This document shows positions 40,607-48,684 of a stretch of DNA of 64,000 bases, one piece after another (position 1 is the first letter of the stretch; every line of letters begins with the position of its first letter). Both the position numbers and the translations under genes were made by a program. Source of the stretch: Paenibacillus oleatilyticus (lineage in GTDB: Bacteria; Bacillota; Bacilli; Paenibacillales; NBRC-103111); assembly GCF_018998565.1 (NCBI RefSeq), contig NZ_JAHNZO010000003.1:186001-250000 (forward strand), written 5' to 3'. Under the pieces are notes generated by a model that searched no databases, was not told the origin of the DNA, and saw nothing but the letters and a program-made list of their open reading frames with translations.

Positions 40607-40819
40607 GTGGCATACTCCCGAGGGAGATGCTTGCTCCCGGACTGGCTGGACAAATTGGGATTATCCCAAGCTGAATATTCTCGCCGTTCCGGTCGATCCA
40701 AACGAGTTATTTCGCATTTTTGCAACGATACACGCGTTATGCTGCCGGAGGATTTGTATACCGCATCCAAGTTGTTGGGTTGCAAAATGGAAGATCTTTA
40801 TGAATGGATTGAACATTGA
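40607..40819 (+). CDS. Small XRE-type helix-turn-helix regulator
   Basis: This 70-residue protein is one Cro/C1-type HTH domain: LGLSQAEYSRRSGRSKRVIS then MLPEDLYTASKLLGCKMEDL with the end YEWIEH, as in small XRE regulators. The start is GTG 40607 after GAAGGAGAC. It could regulate the neighbouring small genes. Its presence beside a second, inverted XRE gene at 41257 suggests a small regulated island. Confidence 0.75.
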   Translation: MAYSRGRCLLPDWLDKLGLSQAEYSRRSGRSKRVISHFCNDTRVMLPEDLYTASKLLGCKMEDLYEWIEH

Positions 40820-40852
40820 GCAGGCTGCGGAAAATTCCGCACTCCCGCGCAT

Positions 40853-40879
40853 AAAATGAGAACAAAATGTTCTCATTTT
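40853..40879. terminator. Perfect 12-bp palindrome after XRE gene
   Basis: AAAATGAGAACA and TGTTCTCATTTT flank a 3-base loop. It may terminate transcription from either side or act as an operator; the T-run is short. Confidence 0.55.
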
Positions 40880-40970
40880 GGGGGTATGCTACTTTGGTTG
40901 GGGAAGTATCGTAAAAGTACCGCACCAGCTTATCAATTGGCTTGGCAGGCCTTAATCATGGGAGGATGCT

Positions 40971-41198
40971 ATGGTCGATGAACTAAATCGGTTACTCGAA
41001 GATTTACACGATCTTCAAACTTACTGGAGTACCGAGTCAAAAATGCGGGAAGATGAAAGTGGAAAGATGTCCGCAGACGGAATGAGTCATGGCTTTAAGT
41101 ATGCAGCAATAGCTTTACATACGGTACTTCGGAAATATGTTGCTTTTGAGTTGAATGAAAGCGAGCGGGCTGATGACGACGGAAATTTCCCATGCTAG
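40971..41198 (+). CDS. Small hypothetical protein, paralogue of the gene at 41664
   Basis: The 75-residue product begins MVDELNRLLEDLHDLQTYW and contains KMSADGMSHGFKYAAIALHTVLRK. The gene at 41664-42069 has the same start (MSKALRKLLKDFQDH) and core (KMYASGVSDGFKHAAVALHSILRK), so they are duplicates flanking an inverted XRE gene. GGGAGGATGCT precedes the ATG. The similarity goes on past its stop in another frame (DQKKYKLLIACLYEKE against EQQKIIIKACVEIYEEH), so this copy may be shortened by a frameshift. Confidence 0.6.
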   Translation: MVDELNRLLEDLHDLQTYWSTESKMREDESGKMSADGMSHGFKYAAIALHTVLRKYVAFELNESERADDDGNFPC

Positions 41199-41260
41199 AC
41201 CAGAAGAAGTATAAGCTGTTGATCGCATGTTTGTATGAGAAAGAGTCCCAGCCCACTTAA
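41192..41260 (+). CDS. 22-residue ORF overlapping the previous stop
   Basis: ATG 41192 overlaps the preceding stop as ATGCTAG, the arrangement of coupled translation. The peptide MLDQKKYKLLIACLYEKESQ PT resembles the middle of the paralogue at 41664 (EQQKIIIKACVEIYEEHRR). It is thus either a coupled small product or the detached C-terminus of the gene before it. Confidence 0.35.
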   Translation: MLDQKKYKLLIACLYEKESQPT

Positions 41261-41280
41261 TCCGCAGGCAGGGACTCTTT
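41240..41280. terminator. Bidirectional terminator between converging small genes
   Basis: AAAGAGTCCC (41240-41249) pairs perfectly with GGGACTCTTT (41271-41280), with T-rich sequence on each outward side. The stem overlaps the last codons of the minus-strand XRE gene. Confidence 0.75.
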
Positions 41281-41484
41281 TCTTTGGTCTTCATGCTCGA
41301 ATATCTCACCGACACTAACATCTAAATATGAGCAGAGCTTGTCTAATGTCTCAAGGTCAATTCTTTTTGCGCGCCCATGATAAAGTTCGGTCACCGTATT
41401 ACGGGCAAGGCCCGTACCATCCACTACGTCGGATATCTTCAGACGTTTACGCCCCATGATTTCGCTTAACTTATTGATGATCAA
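41257..41484 (-). CDS. XRE-type helix-turn-helix regulator
   Basis: The 75-residue protein is a single Cro/C1-type HTH: INKLSEIMGRKRLKISDVVD, then GLARNTVTELYHGRAKRIDL and LDKLCSYLDVSVGEIFEHED. On the minus strand GGGAGGGAGAAAGG precedes the ATG. It is divergent from the frameshifted gene at 41664 across a ~180-base AT-rich spacer, which should hold promoters and its operator. It may repress that gene and itself. Confidence 0.82.
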   Translation of the reverse strand: MIINKLSEIMGRKRLKISDVVDGTGLARNTVTELYHGRAKRIDLETLDKLCSYLDVSVGEIFEHEDQRKESLPAD

Positions 41485-41663
41485 ACCTTTCTCCCTCCCT
41501 TTGTCTTCATGATATCAAAGTTAACGAAAATGATCAAAAAGTTGACTGTTATAATTGACTTAATGATAATTTTGTTATGCATTATAACCACAAGTTGATC
41601 AAAATGGCTAGTATGTAATGTATTTAATCCGACAAATGTAGCTTAGCCCCGAAGGAGGAAACG

Positions 41664-42069
41664 ATGAGTAAAGCACTGAGAAAACTGCTGAAAGATTTTC
41701 AGGACCATCCATATGGTTTGGGAAGCGGAGAGGAAGGAGGACGAAAATGAAAAAATGTATGCCAGCGGGGTGAGTGACGGCTTTAAGCACGCGGCGGTAG
41801 CTTTACATTCGATACTTCGCAAGGATACGGAACAACAGAAAATCATCATCAAGGCTTGCGTTGAAATTTATGAAGAGCATCGACGGCTCCAGGCCGCTCG
41901 AAGGATGTGCGAGGCTCTAGACGAGACTGATCAAGCGAGAAAATATTTTCATGAGGCAATGGGGCTGGACAAAGCCGCTCATATTTTAATGCAGGCTGCG
42001 GGGATCGGATTGATGGATATCGTTAACGCCAATGCCGATGATCATACGACAAGGGTTGTTTTCGAGTGA
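41664..42069 (+). pseudogene. Paralogous small gene with an apparent +1 frameshift
   Basis: A strong start (GAAGGAGGAAACG then ATG 41664) opens MSKALRKLLKDFQDHP, but this frame stops at 41750. The next frame, open from 41713, carries ERKEDENEKMYASGVSDGFK, AVALHSILRK and a further helical part through FEYHE-like residues to 42069. The two parts in series match the gene at 40971 (MVDELNRLLEDLHDL ... KMSADGMSHGFK). So one base is probably inserted near 41708-41715, or the gene uses frameshifting or coupled re-initiation. The complete product would be about 134 residues. Confidence 0.55.
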
Positions 42070-42188
42070 GTCTTTATCCGGTAAGTTGTCAGTCGGAGAG
42101 CGCACTACGCACTAAAACGGGATGACTTGGATACAATAATAATGATACAATATAGTCAGATTAATGATATGGGAAAGGGCGTGAAACG

Positions 42189-42461
42189 ATGCATATAAAG
42201 CCGTCTACGAGCATTCGTCAGGATTACAACGGGTTTTCGAAATTTTGCCATGAGATTGATGAACCCGTTGTGCTGACACGCAATGGAGAAGCCGATTTGG
42301 TGGTTATGAGCCATGAAGCTTTCCGCCGTATGGAGGCCCGTATCAAATTGCAGACCAAGCTTCTGGTTGCCGAGAAGCAAGTTGCCGAAGGTGCTGAACT
42401 GCCGGATCATGATCAAGTGATGGCAAACCTGCGGAGGAAAGTGAATGCCTCCAAAGAGTAG
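42189..42461 (+). CDS. Phd/YefM-type antitoxin
   Basis: The 90-residue protein is the antitoxin of a type II toxin-antitoxin pair. Its N-terminal half has the Phd/YefM pattern: IKPSTSIRQDYNGFSKFCHE, EPVVLTRNGEADLVVMSHEAF. The C-terminal helical part (KLLVAEKQVAEGAELPDHD) should bind the toxin. GGGAAAGGGCG precedes the ATG. The toxin start overlaps the last 17 bases, typical of such modules. Autoregulation by the antitoxin-toxin complex is expected. Confidence 0.9.
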   Translation: MHIKPSTSIRQDYNGFSKFCHEIDEPVVLTRNGEADLVVMSHEAFRRMEARIKLQTKLLVAEKQVAEGAELPDHDQVMANLRRKVNASKE

Positions 42462-42759
42462 AGTGAGATATACACCGGCAGCGGTAGATGATCTGGATGA
42501 AATTTTTTCGTATATAACCCAAGATAACTGGCAAAACGCTGAAAAGATGCTGGAGAAGTTGAGCCGTGAAATCGGGGGCCTTGCTGATTTTCCCCATATG
42601 GGGTCTGTATTGTCAGAGGATGACTATACGTTAATACAGCGAGGGTATCGTTTTATTGTCGTTTCGCCATATTTGGTTTTCTACAGAATCATAAATAACG
42701 AAGTCATCATCCACCGGATTCTGCATGGCCGAAGAGACTATTTGCGAGAACTTTTTTAA
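42445..42759 (+). CDS. RelE/ParE-type toxin
   Basis: The 104-residue toxin has the RelE/ParE fold: VRYTPAAVDDLDEIFSYIT, NAEKMLEKLSREIGGLADFP, GYRFIVVSPYLVFYRIINNE and the end IHRILHGRRDYLRELF. ParE types poison gyrase and RelE types cleave mRNA; the sequence alone does not decide. It overlaps the antitoxin gene by 17 bases and depends on its transcript. Confidence 0.9.
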   Translation: MPPKSRVRYTPAAVDDLDEIFSYITQDNWQNAEKMLEKLSREIGGLADFPHMGSVLSEDDYTLIQRGYRFIVVSPYLVFYRIINNEVIIHRILHGRRDYLRELF

Positions 42760-42803
42760 GGAAACGGATTGTCGTAAACAACAAACGAATACAGATATGT
42801 TGC

Positions 42804-42831
42804 AAAGCCCTCGAAATGAAGGGCTTTTTGT
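42804..42831 (+). terminator. Terminator of the toxin-antitoxin operon
   Basis: AAAGCCCTC/GAAGGGCTTT stem with an AT loop, followed by TTTTTGTTTT. Confidence 0.8.
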
Positions 42832-42886
42832 TTTGCTTGATACCGGAGTGGCAGATTCATTCCACATCGAATGTTGAAATATTGAT

Positions 42887-42914
42887 TATCATATGTTACT
42901 GTTAACATATGATA
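42887..42914. promoter_or_regulatory. PadR-type operator
   Basis: TATCATATGTTA and TAACATATGATA form a perfect 12-bp inverted repeat with a 4-base centre, containing the PadR-box pattern ATGT-N8-ACAT. It ends 20 bases before the padR-like start, which indicates autoregulation. Confidence 0.8.
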
Positions 42915-42934
42915 CTGATCAAGGAGCAACTGCC

Positions 42935-43852
42935 ATGTCCATTACGCACGCGATTTTGGGGATTTTAAGCTGGAAATCTGTCACGGGCTATGATTTGAAA
43001 AAAATCATTCAGGAATCCCCCTTCATGTACTGGTCGGCCAACAACAATCAGATTTACAAATCGCTGGTGCAGCTGCTGGACGAAGGCTTCGCGACCTGCG
43101 AAGTTCAGCATCAGGAAAGCTCGCCCTCAAAGAAGATTTATACGATCACGGAAGAAGGGTTGGCCGAGCTGAAGAATTGGGTGATTTCCACGCCCGAACC
43201 ACCGGATTTGAAGAAATCGTTTCTGATTCAGCTTGCTTGGGCCGATCAGCTAAACACTGACGAATTGAACGCCCTGCTCACAAAATATGAAGAGGAAGTC
43301 CGGACGCAGATTTTATTGCAGCAGGAACAAAAGCTCAGAGGCCCGTTTTCTCCCGGGAGAACCGACAGGGAGATCTGCTTATGGGATATGATCTACGACA
43401 ATTTAATCGATTTCTACAAGCGCGAATGGGAATGGATTCAAAAGCTGCGCAGCGAATTGCGTATTCCCATAGAGAAGGAGGAAAATCAAATGAACGTTCA
43501 AATTATCGAAAGAGGCACGAAAAAATACGTGGAATACACTTCTGCCGAAACGCCGCTGAGCACAAGACAAGATGCGTTGGATCTTATTGCAAGATGTTTT
43601 GAACATGACACCAATCTGTTAGTGCTTCACGCGGAGGCGCTGTCCGACGATTTCTTCAATCTTAAAACGGGCTTGGCAGGAGAAATGCTGCAAAAATTCA
43701 TAAACTATCGCGTAAAGGCAGCCCTTATCATCACGAACGAACAGGTTGTGAAGGGGAGATTTAAAGAGCTGCTGGCCGAAGCCAACAAAGGAAATGATTT
43801 CAGGGTATTCGGCAGCGCCGGGGAAGCGGAAGCGTGGCTTTTAAGCTTTTGA
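42935..43852 (+). CDS. PadR regulator fused to DUF4180
   Basis: The 305-residue protein joins an N-terminal PadR winged helix (ITHAILGILSWKSVTGYDLK, YKSLVQLLDEGFATCEVQ, KKIYTITEEGLAELKNW) and a C-terminal helical PadR domain (to about 180) to a complete DUF4180 domain from residue 186 (NVQIIERGTKKYVEYTSAET to the end, with DFFNLKTGLAGEMLQKFINY). ATG 42935 follows AAGGAG. At the junction, AGAAGGAGGAAA sits before an in-frame ATG at 43490, a perfect internal start for DUF4180 alone. It is followed by a degraded hydrolase remnant. Confidence 0.88.
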   Translation: MSITHAILGILSWKSVTGYDLKKIIQESPFMYWSANNNQIYKSLVQLLDEGFATCEVQHQESSPSKKIYTITEEGLAELKNWVISTPEPPDLKKSFLIQLAWADQLNTDELNALLTKYEEEVRTQILLQQEQKLRGPFSPGRTDREICLWDMIYDNLIDFYKREWEWIQKLRSELRIPIEKEENQMNVQIIERGTKKYVEYTSAETPLSTRQDALDLIARCFEHDTNLLVLHAEALSDDFFNLKTGLAGEMLQKFINYRVKAALIITNEQVVKGRFKELLAEANKGNDFRVFGSAGEAEAWLLSF

Positions 43853-43947
43853 CGTCGCCGCACGAAACATGGTACGTTCCTACCCGTTATGGGGATACGT
43901 TTGTGATAGCGAGCGGCGAAAAGACAGCTCCGCCCCTGCTGTTTTTC
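43849..43947 (+). pseudogene. Truncated alpha/beta-hydrolase remnant
   Basis: A plus-strand frame reads TSPHETWYVPTRYGDTFVIA then SGEKTAPPLLFF. This fits the N-terminal pattern of a hydrolase family (vxTxxGxTxVIASGxxxAPPLxxLHG). The expected HG oxyanion motif is absent and the rest of the enzyme is missing; the frame continues into the neighbouring kinase's antisense and stops at 44004. It overlaps the stop of the padR gene. It looks like the leftover of a deleted gene. Confidence 0.45.
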
Positions 43948-43978
43948 AGACAAATCATCTCTTTTTTCGACACCGGCT

Positions 43979-45358
43979 CTAGGAGAGTGGCAGCGAGACG
44001 GTGAAGGCTGTCCCTTTCTCCGGTTCGCTGTGCACGGTTATCGTGCCTTGATGCATATCGACGATCTTTTTGACGATGGATAATCCGAGTCCGCTGCCTC
44101 CGCTCGAGCGGCTGCGCGATTTGTCGGCTTTGAAAAACCGGTCGAAGACGAAAGGAAGATCCTCCTCGGCGATGCCGCAGCCGTTGTCCCGGACGGTAAC
44201 TACGGCGCGGTCTTCCAACTGCTGCAGCCGGATAGCAATCACGCCGCCTTCCGGGGCAAATTTGATACCGTTGCTCAGCAAGTTGAGCCACACCTGGCTC
44301 AAGGTGTCTTCGTCGGCTGTTACGGTGACGTGGTCCAATTCGACGTCCATCTCCAGATGTTTCGCGACCCACTGCGGCTCGCAGGCAAGAACGATCTTCC
44401 GCAGCTGATTGTCCAGCCGGTAGCGCTTCGGTTCGAACGGATGATGGTCGGATTCGAGCGACGTCAGCTTGAGCAAGTTGTCGCTCAGCTTGGATAGCCG
44501 CCTGCTTTCCGTCTCGATAATCCCCAGTATTTCTATTCGCTCTTCCTTGCTGACGTTATCGTTCTGAAGCTCGCGCGAGAAACCGCTGATCGACGTCAGC
44601 GGCGACTGGATTTCGTGGGAGACGTTGGCAATAAACTCCTGCCGCATTCGCTCCATCTGACCGAGCTCGCCGGCCATCCGGTTAATACCGGACGCCAGCG
44701 GCTCGTACGGGCCGATCCGTTTCGGGTCCGCGTCCAGCTTGATATTGAAATCCCCTTTAGCCATCCGGTTCAGGGTACCGACCATAAGGTGGAAAAATTC
44801 CCGGCGCGACGTCTGGCCGAGGCGGATGAAGGCGAGCAAAGCCGCCATCTGCAGCAGACCGCCGACGAGCAGCGCGAAGAGCTGCCAGCCGTAGTGACGG
44901 AGCGGCGACGGCGTCTCCGTGCGGATAAACAAAGCCGCCTCCCGGCCGTTCGCCGCAAACAGCTGCCCCGTCGTCGCTTCGCCGGGACCGAGCAGGCTCG
45001 ACCGTTCGAAAGAACGAAGCGTACCGCCGTTGAATACGTTCGACGCAGCCTCCCGGCCAATCTCCCCGGAGAACGGCTCAGCCTGCTCGCCGTAGGCGAT
45101 ATGCCTTCCGTCCGCCTCCACCAGCACGACGCGCGCTGGAAGAAGCAGGGCGAGCTGGCGCAGCAAATCGTCTGCCCGGGCCGGGTCCTTCGCCATAAGC
45201 GCTATGGTCGCCGCGCCGCTATCGAGCATGCGTTCCCAGCTATGCCGCTTGGCATAGCTGCTCTCCAGCCCCGAAGCGACCGCGAAGCCGATGCTCCAGA
45301 AAAATACGATGGAGAGCGCGAATGCGGCGACCCGCCACGCTTTCGGCCAGAGCATCAT
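43979..45358 (-). CDS. Sensor histidine kinase, HssS-like
   Basis: The 459-residue kinase has two membrane helices (about 11-30 and 158-180), an outer domain of ~125 residues, HAMP (~181-235), a HisKA dimerisation helix with phospho-acceptor His248 (FIANVSHEIQSPLTSISG) and an HATPase domain: N box LSQVWLNLLSNGIKFAP, VRDNGCGIAEEDLPFVFDRFF and GSGLGLSIVKKIV. Its start overlaps the regulator's stop by 4 bases. HssRS proteins sense haem, and the partner looks HssR-like, but no hrtAB haem exporter is present, so the ligand is unproven. Confidence 0.9.
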   Translation of the reverse strand: MMLWPKAWRVAAFALSIVFFWSIGFAVASGLESSYAKRHSWERMLDSGAATIALMAKDPARADDLLRQLALLLPARVVLVEADGRHIAYGEQAEPFSGEIGREAASNVFNGGTLRSFERSSLLGPGEATTGQLFAANGREAALFIRTETPSPLRHYGWQLFALLVGGLLQMAALLAFIRLGQTSRREFFHLMVGTLNRMAKGDFNIKLDADPKRIGPYEPLASGINRMAGELGQMERMRQEFIANVSHEIQSPLTSISGFSRELQNDNVSKEERIEILGIIETESRRLSKLSDNLLKLTSLESDHHPFEPKRYRLDNQLRKIVLACEPQWVAKHLEMDVELDHVTVTADEDTLSQVWLNLLSNGIKFAPEGGVIAIRLQQLEDRAVVTVRDNGCGIAEEDLPFVFDRFFKADKSRSRSSGGSGLGLSIVKKIVDMHQGTITVHSEPEKGTAFTVSLPLS

Positions 45359-46029
45359 GGCAGCACCTCCAGCCGGTAGCCGAGCCCGCGGAGCGTACGG
45401 ATGCGGAATCCGCAGCGCTCCGGGGGAAAACGATCCCGCAGCCGGTTCACATGCACGTCGACCGTCCGTTCGTTGCCTTCGAAATTGCAGCCCCAGATGA
45501 GCTCGATGAGCTGCTCCCGCGAGAACGTCTGTCCCGGATAGCTCGCCAGCCGGAACAGCAGCTCGAACTCCTTGAGCGGCAAGGTCTGCCCGATGCCGTC
45601 CTCTGTCACTTCATACGCTTTTTGGTTCAGCTGCACCCGTCCGACCTGCACGATCTGGGAAGCGGCGATCCGGTACCGCTTGAGCAGCGCCTTCACTCGG
45701 GCGACGAGCTCGCGGGACTCAAACGGCTTGACGAGATAGTCGTCGGTTCCGAGCTCGAAGCCCTTCACTTTTTGCTCCGTATCCCCCAGAGCGGTAAGCA
45801 TGAGCAGGGGAAGGTCGTAATGCTCCCGCAGCTCGCGGCACAGCTCCCAGCCGTCCATCCCCGGCATCATGATGTCCAGAATGACCAGGTCCGCTTTTGC
45901 CGCTTCGAGCGTTCGCATCGCTTTGGCGCCGTCGGCGGCTTCGAGCACCTCGAAGCCTTCGCCCCGCATGATCATCTTGACCAGCCTGCGGATATGGGGA
46001 TCGTCGTCCACGACGAGAATTTTAGCCAT
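45355..46029 (-). CDS. OmpR-type response regulator, HssR-like
   Basis: The 224-residue regulator has a receiver domain (Asp9-Asp10, phospho-acceptor Asp52 in LVILDIMMPGMDGWELC, Lys in DDYLVKPFE) and a winged-helix DNA-binding domain with LPLKEFELLFRLASYPGQ, REQLIELIWGCNFEGNERTVDVHVNRLR and TLRGLGYRLE. This C-terminal part resembles HssR. I choose ATG 46029 (MAKILVVDDD) because GGAGG lies upstream on the minus strand; the longer frame from 46101 crosses the promoter. It forms an operon with the kinase. The exporter gene upstream may be its target. Confidence 0.91.
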   Translation of the reverse strand: MAKILVVDDDPHIRRLVKMIMRGEGFEVLEAADGAKAMRTLEAAKADLVILDIMMPGMDGWELCRELREHYDLPLLMLTALGDTEQKVKGFELGTDDYLVKPFESRELVARVKALLKRYRIAASQIVQVGRVQLNQKAYEVTEDGIGQTLPLKEFELLFRLASYPGQTFSREQLIELIWGCNFEGNERTVDVHVNRLRDRFPPERCGFRIRTLRGLGYRLEVLP

Positions 46030-46073
46030 GGGAACCGCAGCCTCCTTTTCGAATCTTGCCTCTATTATACAGC

Positions 46074-46101
46074 AGACGCGGCGACATGCTGCACGGTTCA
46101 A
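46074..46101 (-). promoter_or_regulatory. Probable promoter of the two-component operon
   Basis: On the minus strand TTGAAC (46101-46096) and TATAAT (46079-46074) are separated by 16 bp, 45 bases before the regulator start. Confidence 0.6.
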
Positions 46102-46107
46102 ACGCGC

Positions 46108-47678
46108 TTACGTTCGTTTCGCGTCGGCGGCTGTCGAGGCTGCAGGGGGAGCGGCCGGTTGGATCATTCTCGCATTGCCCATCAAGAGCGCGGCGACGAG
46201 CCCGATGGCCGCGATGACCGTTCCTGCAAGGAAAACGCCGTCGACCGCGTGGGTGAACACGTTCTGCAGCTCGGCGAGCAGATCGGCCGGAAGCAGCGTG
46301 CGGACTGCCGGATCGAGCAGCGCCTGCGGATCGGCGAACTTGGCGAGTTGATCCGCAGGGAGGGAAGCGAAACGCTCGCCCAATCCCGACATGCCGGAAG
46401 TCATCCGGCCGGTCATCAGGACGCCCAAGACGCTGACTCCGATCGTTCCGCCGATCGACCGGAAAAACTGCACCAGCGACGTGGCAGTACCGCGCCGTTC
46501 TCTGCCGATCGCGCCGATGACCGAAGTGTTGAGCGTCGGGATAATCAGCCCGATCCCGAACCCCGCGACGATCATATAGACAATGACCTGCAGCTTCGTC
46601 GTGTCCGCATCCATCGTGGCAAACAGGCCGAAGCCGAGTCCCATCAGCACCATGCCGAGCACGTTGAACGTGCGGTAAGCGAATCGGTGCATCAGACGTC
46701 CGCCGAGCGTCACGGCAGCGGCGACCGCCAGCATTAATGGAGTCAAAATGTAGCCGGCAAGTAAAGGGCTTACCCCGATGACGCCCTGGACGTACAGCGA
46801 ATATAAGTCACCGCGCCGAACATGCCGGCACTCATCAGGAAAGCGACGATAGAGGTGACGGAAATGATACGGTTGCGGAATAGCGGCAAAGGAATGATCG
46901 GTTCTTTCGCTTTCGTTTCGATCCACAGGAACAATGCGAGCAGCACAGCCCCGAGCAGGAACAGACCTACAACCTGAGGCGAACTCCAGGAATTATGCTG
47001 CCCGGAGCCGAGGCCGGATTCCCCTCCGCCCAAGACGAGAGCAAGCAGAATCGCGACGACCGACCCGCACATCGTTAGCGCGCCGAACCAGTCGATGGAC
47101 GGCTTGCCCTGGTTTTTGGTTTCCTGCAAAGCCGGGATGAGAATGAGGATCGCGGCAAGGCCGATGGGGAGGTTAATATAAAACACCCACTGCCAGCTCA
47201 AATATTCCACGAACATTCCGCCGATGGCAGGGCCGATGACGCTTGCCAGCGTCATGACGCCCGCGAACATTCCCTGCATTCTGCCCCGCTTCTCCAGCGG
47301 CACAAGATCGCCGATAATCGTCACGGCGAGCGGCATCAGCGCCCCGGCCCCAAGCCCTTGCAACCCCCGGAAAACGATCAATTCCGTCATGCCCCCCGAT
47401 AAGCTGCAAAGCACCGAGCCGAGCATAAACAGCGTCATGCCGGCAATATAGAGCTTTTTCCTGCCGTACAAGTCGGCAAGCTTGCCGTAAATGGGCATGC
47501 TGGCGGTCGACGTCAGCATGTAGATCGAGAAAATCCAGCTGTACAAAGACAACCCGCCTAATTCTTGCACAACGCTAGGCATCGCCGTCGCCATAATCGT
47601 CTGATCGAGCGCGCTGATCAGCATGCCAAGCAGCAGGCCGACGATGACCAGAGTCACATTCGTTTTTTCGTTCGTCAT
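46108..47678 (-). pseudogene. Frameshifted MFS multidrug exporter (DHA2/EmrB type)
   Basis: Two frames together encode a ~520-residue, 14-helix drug-proton antiporter. The first part starts at 47678 behind GGAG and carries ALDQTIMATAMPSVVQELGG, LADLYGRKKLYIAG and FRGLQGLGAGALMPLAVTII. It runs to FGAVTYI and then leaves frame. The second frame resumes with LYVQGVIGVSPLLAGYILTP and continues to 46108. Supplying one base at about 46800 (ATT-CCG-CTG-TAC instead of ATTCGCTGTAC) restores TYIPLYVQGV. It is a real frameshift mutation or a sequencing error; no active exporter is made from this sequence as given. Confidence 0.85.
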
Positions 47679-47852
47679 GGTGATTTCTCCTTTAGCTGCG
47701 GTCTGTGATGCTGCTTAGCATAAGGGAGATTTTTAAATCGAAAATAAACGGAGTGTAAAGGATGAAAAGAGCTTGCCAACCGTAACAAGAGCGGATTCCA
47801 ATTCATAAAGTAAAGTGTGATCTATCGAGGCTATAAAACGGAGGCTAAAAAC

Positions 47853-48068
47853 ATGGACGATTTCAAAAGAGAGCTTCAGAGATTGAGCGTTTCCGATTTT
47901 CAAGCAGGCCCGCCGGTACCACTTCACTTTCAAGGCCGACCTAGTGAAGCTCGTCTATGCTTCTTCACCTGTTTCGGTTGCGGCTGCTTCGGCTGTTTCC
48001 GCTGCTTTGGTTGCGGCTGTTTCCGCTGTTTTGGCTGCGGTTGCTTCCGTTGCGGCCGATGTTTTTAA
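47853..48068 (+). CDS. Cys-Xaa-Xaa repeat bacteriocin precursor, heterocycloanthracin-like
   Basis: The 71-residue precursor has a leader MDDFKRELQRLSVSDFQAGP matching the FxxELxxLxxxDFQ style of heterocycloanthracin/sonorensin-type precursors, then a 36-residue core with 13 Cys (C36 to C70) in CFG, CFR and CG units. Such peptides are converted to azole-bearing bacteriocins by a cyclodehydratase. ACGGAGG precedes the ATG. The repeat units vary only at third codon positions (TGT/TGC, TTT/TTC, GGT/GGC, CGC/CGT), supporting this frame. No modification or export genes are adjacent; in Bacillus they often lie elsewhere. The Ala/Thr/Glu-rich opposite-strand ORF is rejected. Confidence 0.72.
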   Translation: MDDFKRELQRLSVSDFQAGPPVPLHFQGRPSEARLCFFTCFGCGCFGCFRCFGCGCFRCFGCGCFRCGRCF

Positions 48069-48249
48069 CGCTTCAGTGATATAGAGATACGTTTTTTGTT
48101 CTCCGCTGCTAATGGTGGCGGGGATATTTTTGCTTACTGGGATGTTGGCGCAGACCGGCGCAATAAGAGAAGAGGGAAAAGGCGGGCCCCTGGCAAAACA
48201 AACAAGCTGACGCACGTTAGTTCAGAGCGCCAGCCTCCAGTCCACAAAA

Positions 48250-48585
48250 TTATCCGTTCAATTGATACAGCGATGCCATGCAGTCGACGAACATCTTGTT
48301 GTACTCCTCGCGGGACAAGTCCTTGCTGCAGTAAATATCCCGGCCTAAATATTGATACCAGGTAATTTCGGTCCCGTCCTTTTTGTAAATAAAATTAGGA
48401 ATCCGTTCGTCTGAGATGTCGCCGTCATTCGCATGGCGGATCAAAAACGTCTCGTTCTCAAACGAGGGCACTTTCTCATAGTCCAACTCCATGCCTTGCT
48501 GCTCGGCGACAAGGTTCAGCAGCACGATCAGCATTTTGAACGGATCGCGGAACATTTCGAATTGAGTCGGTTCATTCGTCGTCAT
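48250..48585 (-). CDS. Hypothetical 111-residue protein
   Basis: ATG 48585 follows GGAGCGA on the minus strand; the frame is open upstream to 48699 without an RBS. The product reads TTNEPTQFEMFRDPFKMLIV, then LVAEQQGMELDYEKVPSFEN and ends DCMASLYQLNG. It appears soluble, acidic and alpha/beta, with an amphipathic helix FKMLIVLLNLVAEQ. I do not recognise it. It is divergent from the chemoreceptor, and an AAAGCGCTTA palindrome at 48685 lies between the two. The 180 bases before it (48069-48249) hold no supported gene. Confidence 0.6.
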   Translation of the reverse strand: MTTNEPTQFEMFRDPFKMLIVLLNLVAEQQGMELDYEKVPSFENETFLIRHANDGDISDERIPNFIYKKDGTEITWYQYLGRDIYCSKDLSREEYNKMFVDCMASLYQLNG

Positions 48586-48684
48586 AACAGGTCGCTCCTT
48601 CATCACGCGGGAATGTTGAGACAATAATAAGACTTGCACAAAAGGATTGAAAATCGCGGGGGAATCCGTTATTTTAAAATTAAT

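Noticed and set aside
40857..40876. LexA/DinR-type SOS box (GAAC...GTTC)
   Set aside because: The spacer is 5 bases instead of 4, and the sequence is explained as part of a longer perfect hairpin.
45322..46737. Plus-strand ORF of 471 residues
   Set aside because: Antisense to the response regulator and part of the exporter; low-complexity Asp/Arg/His composition.
47955..48215. Ala/Thr/Glu-rich minus-strand ORF over the bacteriocin gene
   Set aside because: No RBS; differences between repeat units are amino-acid changes in this frame but synonymous on the plus strand.
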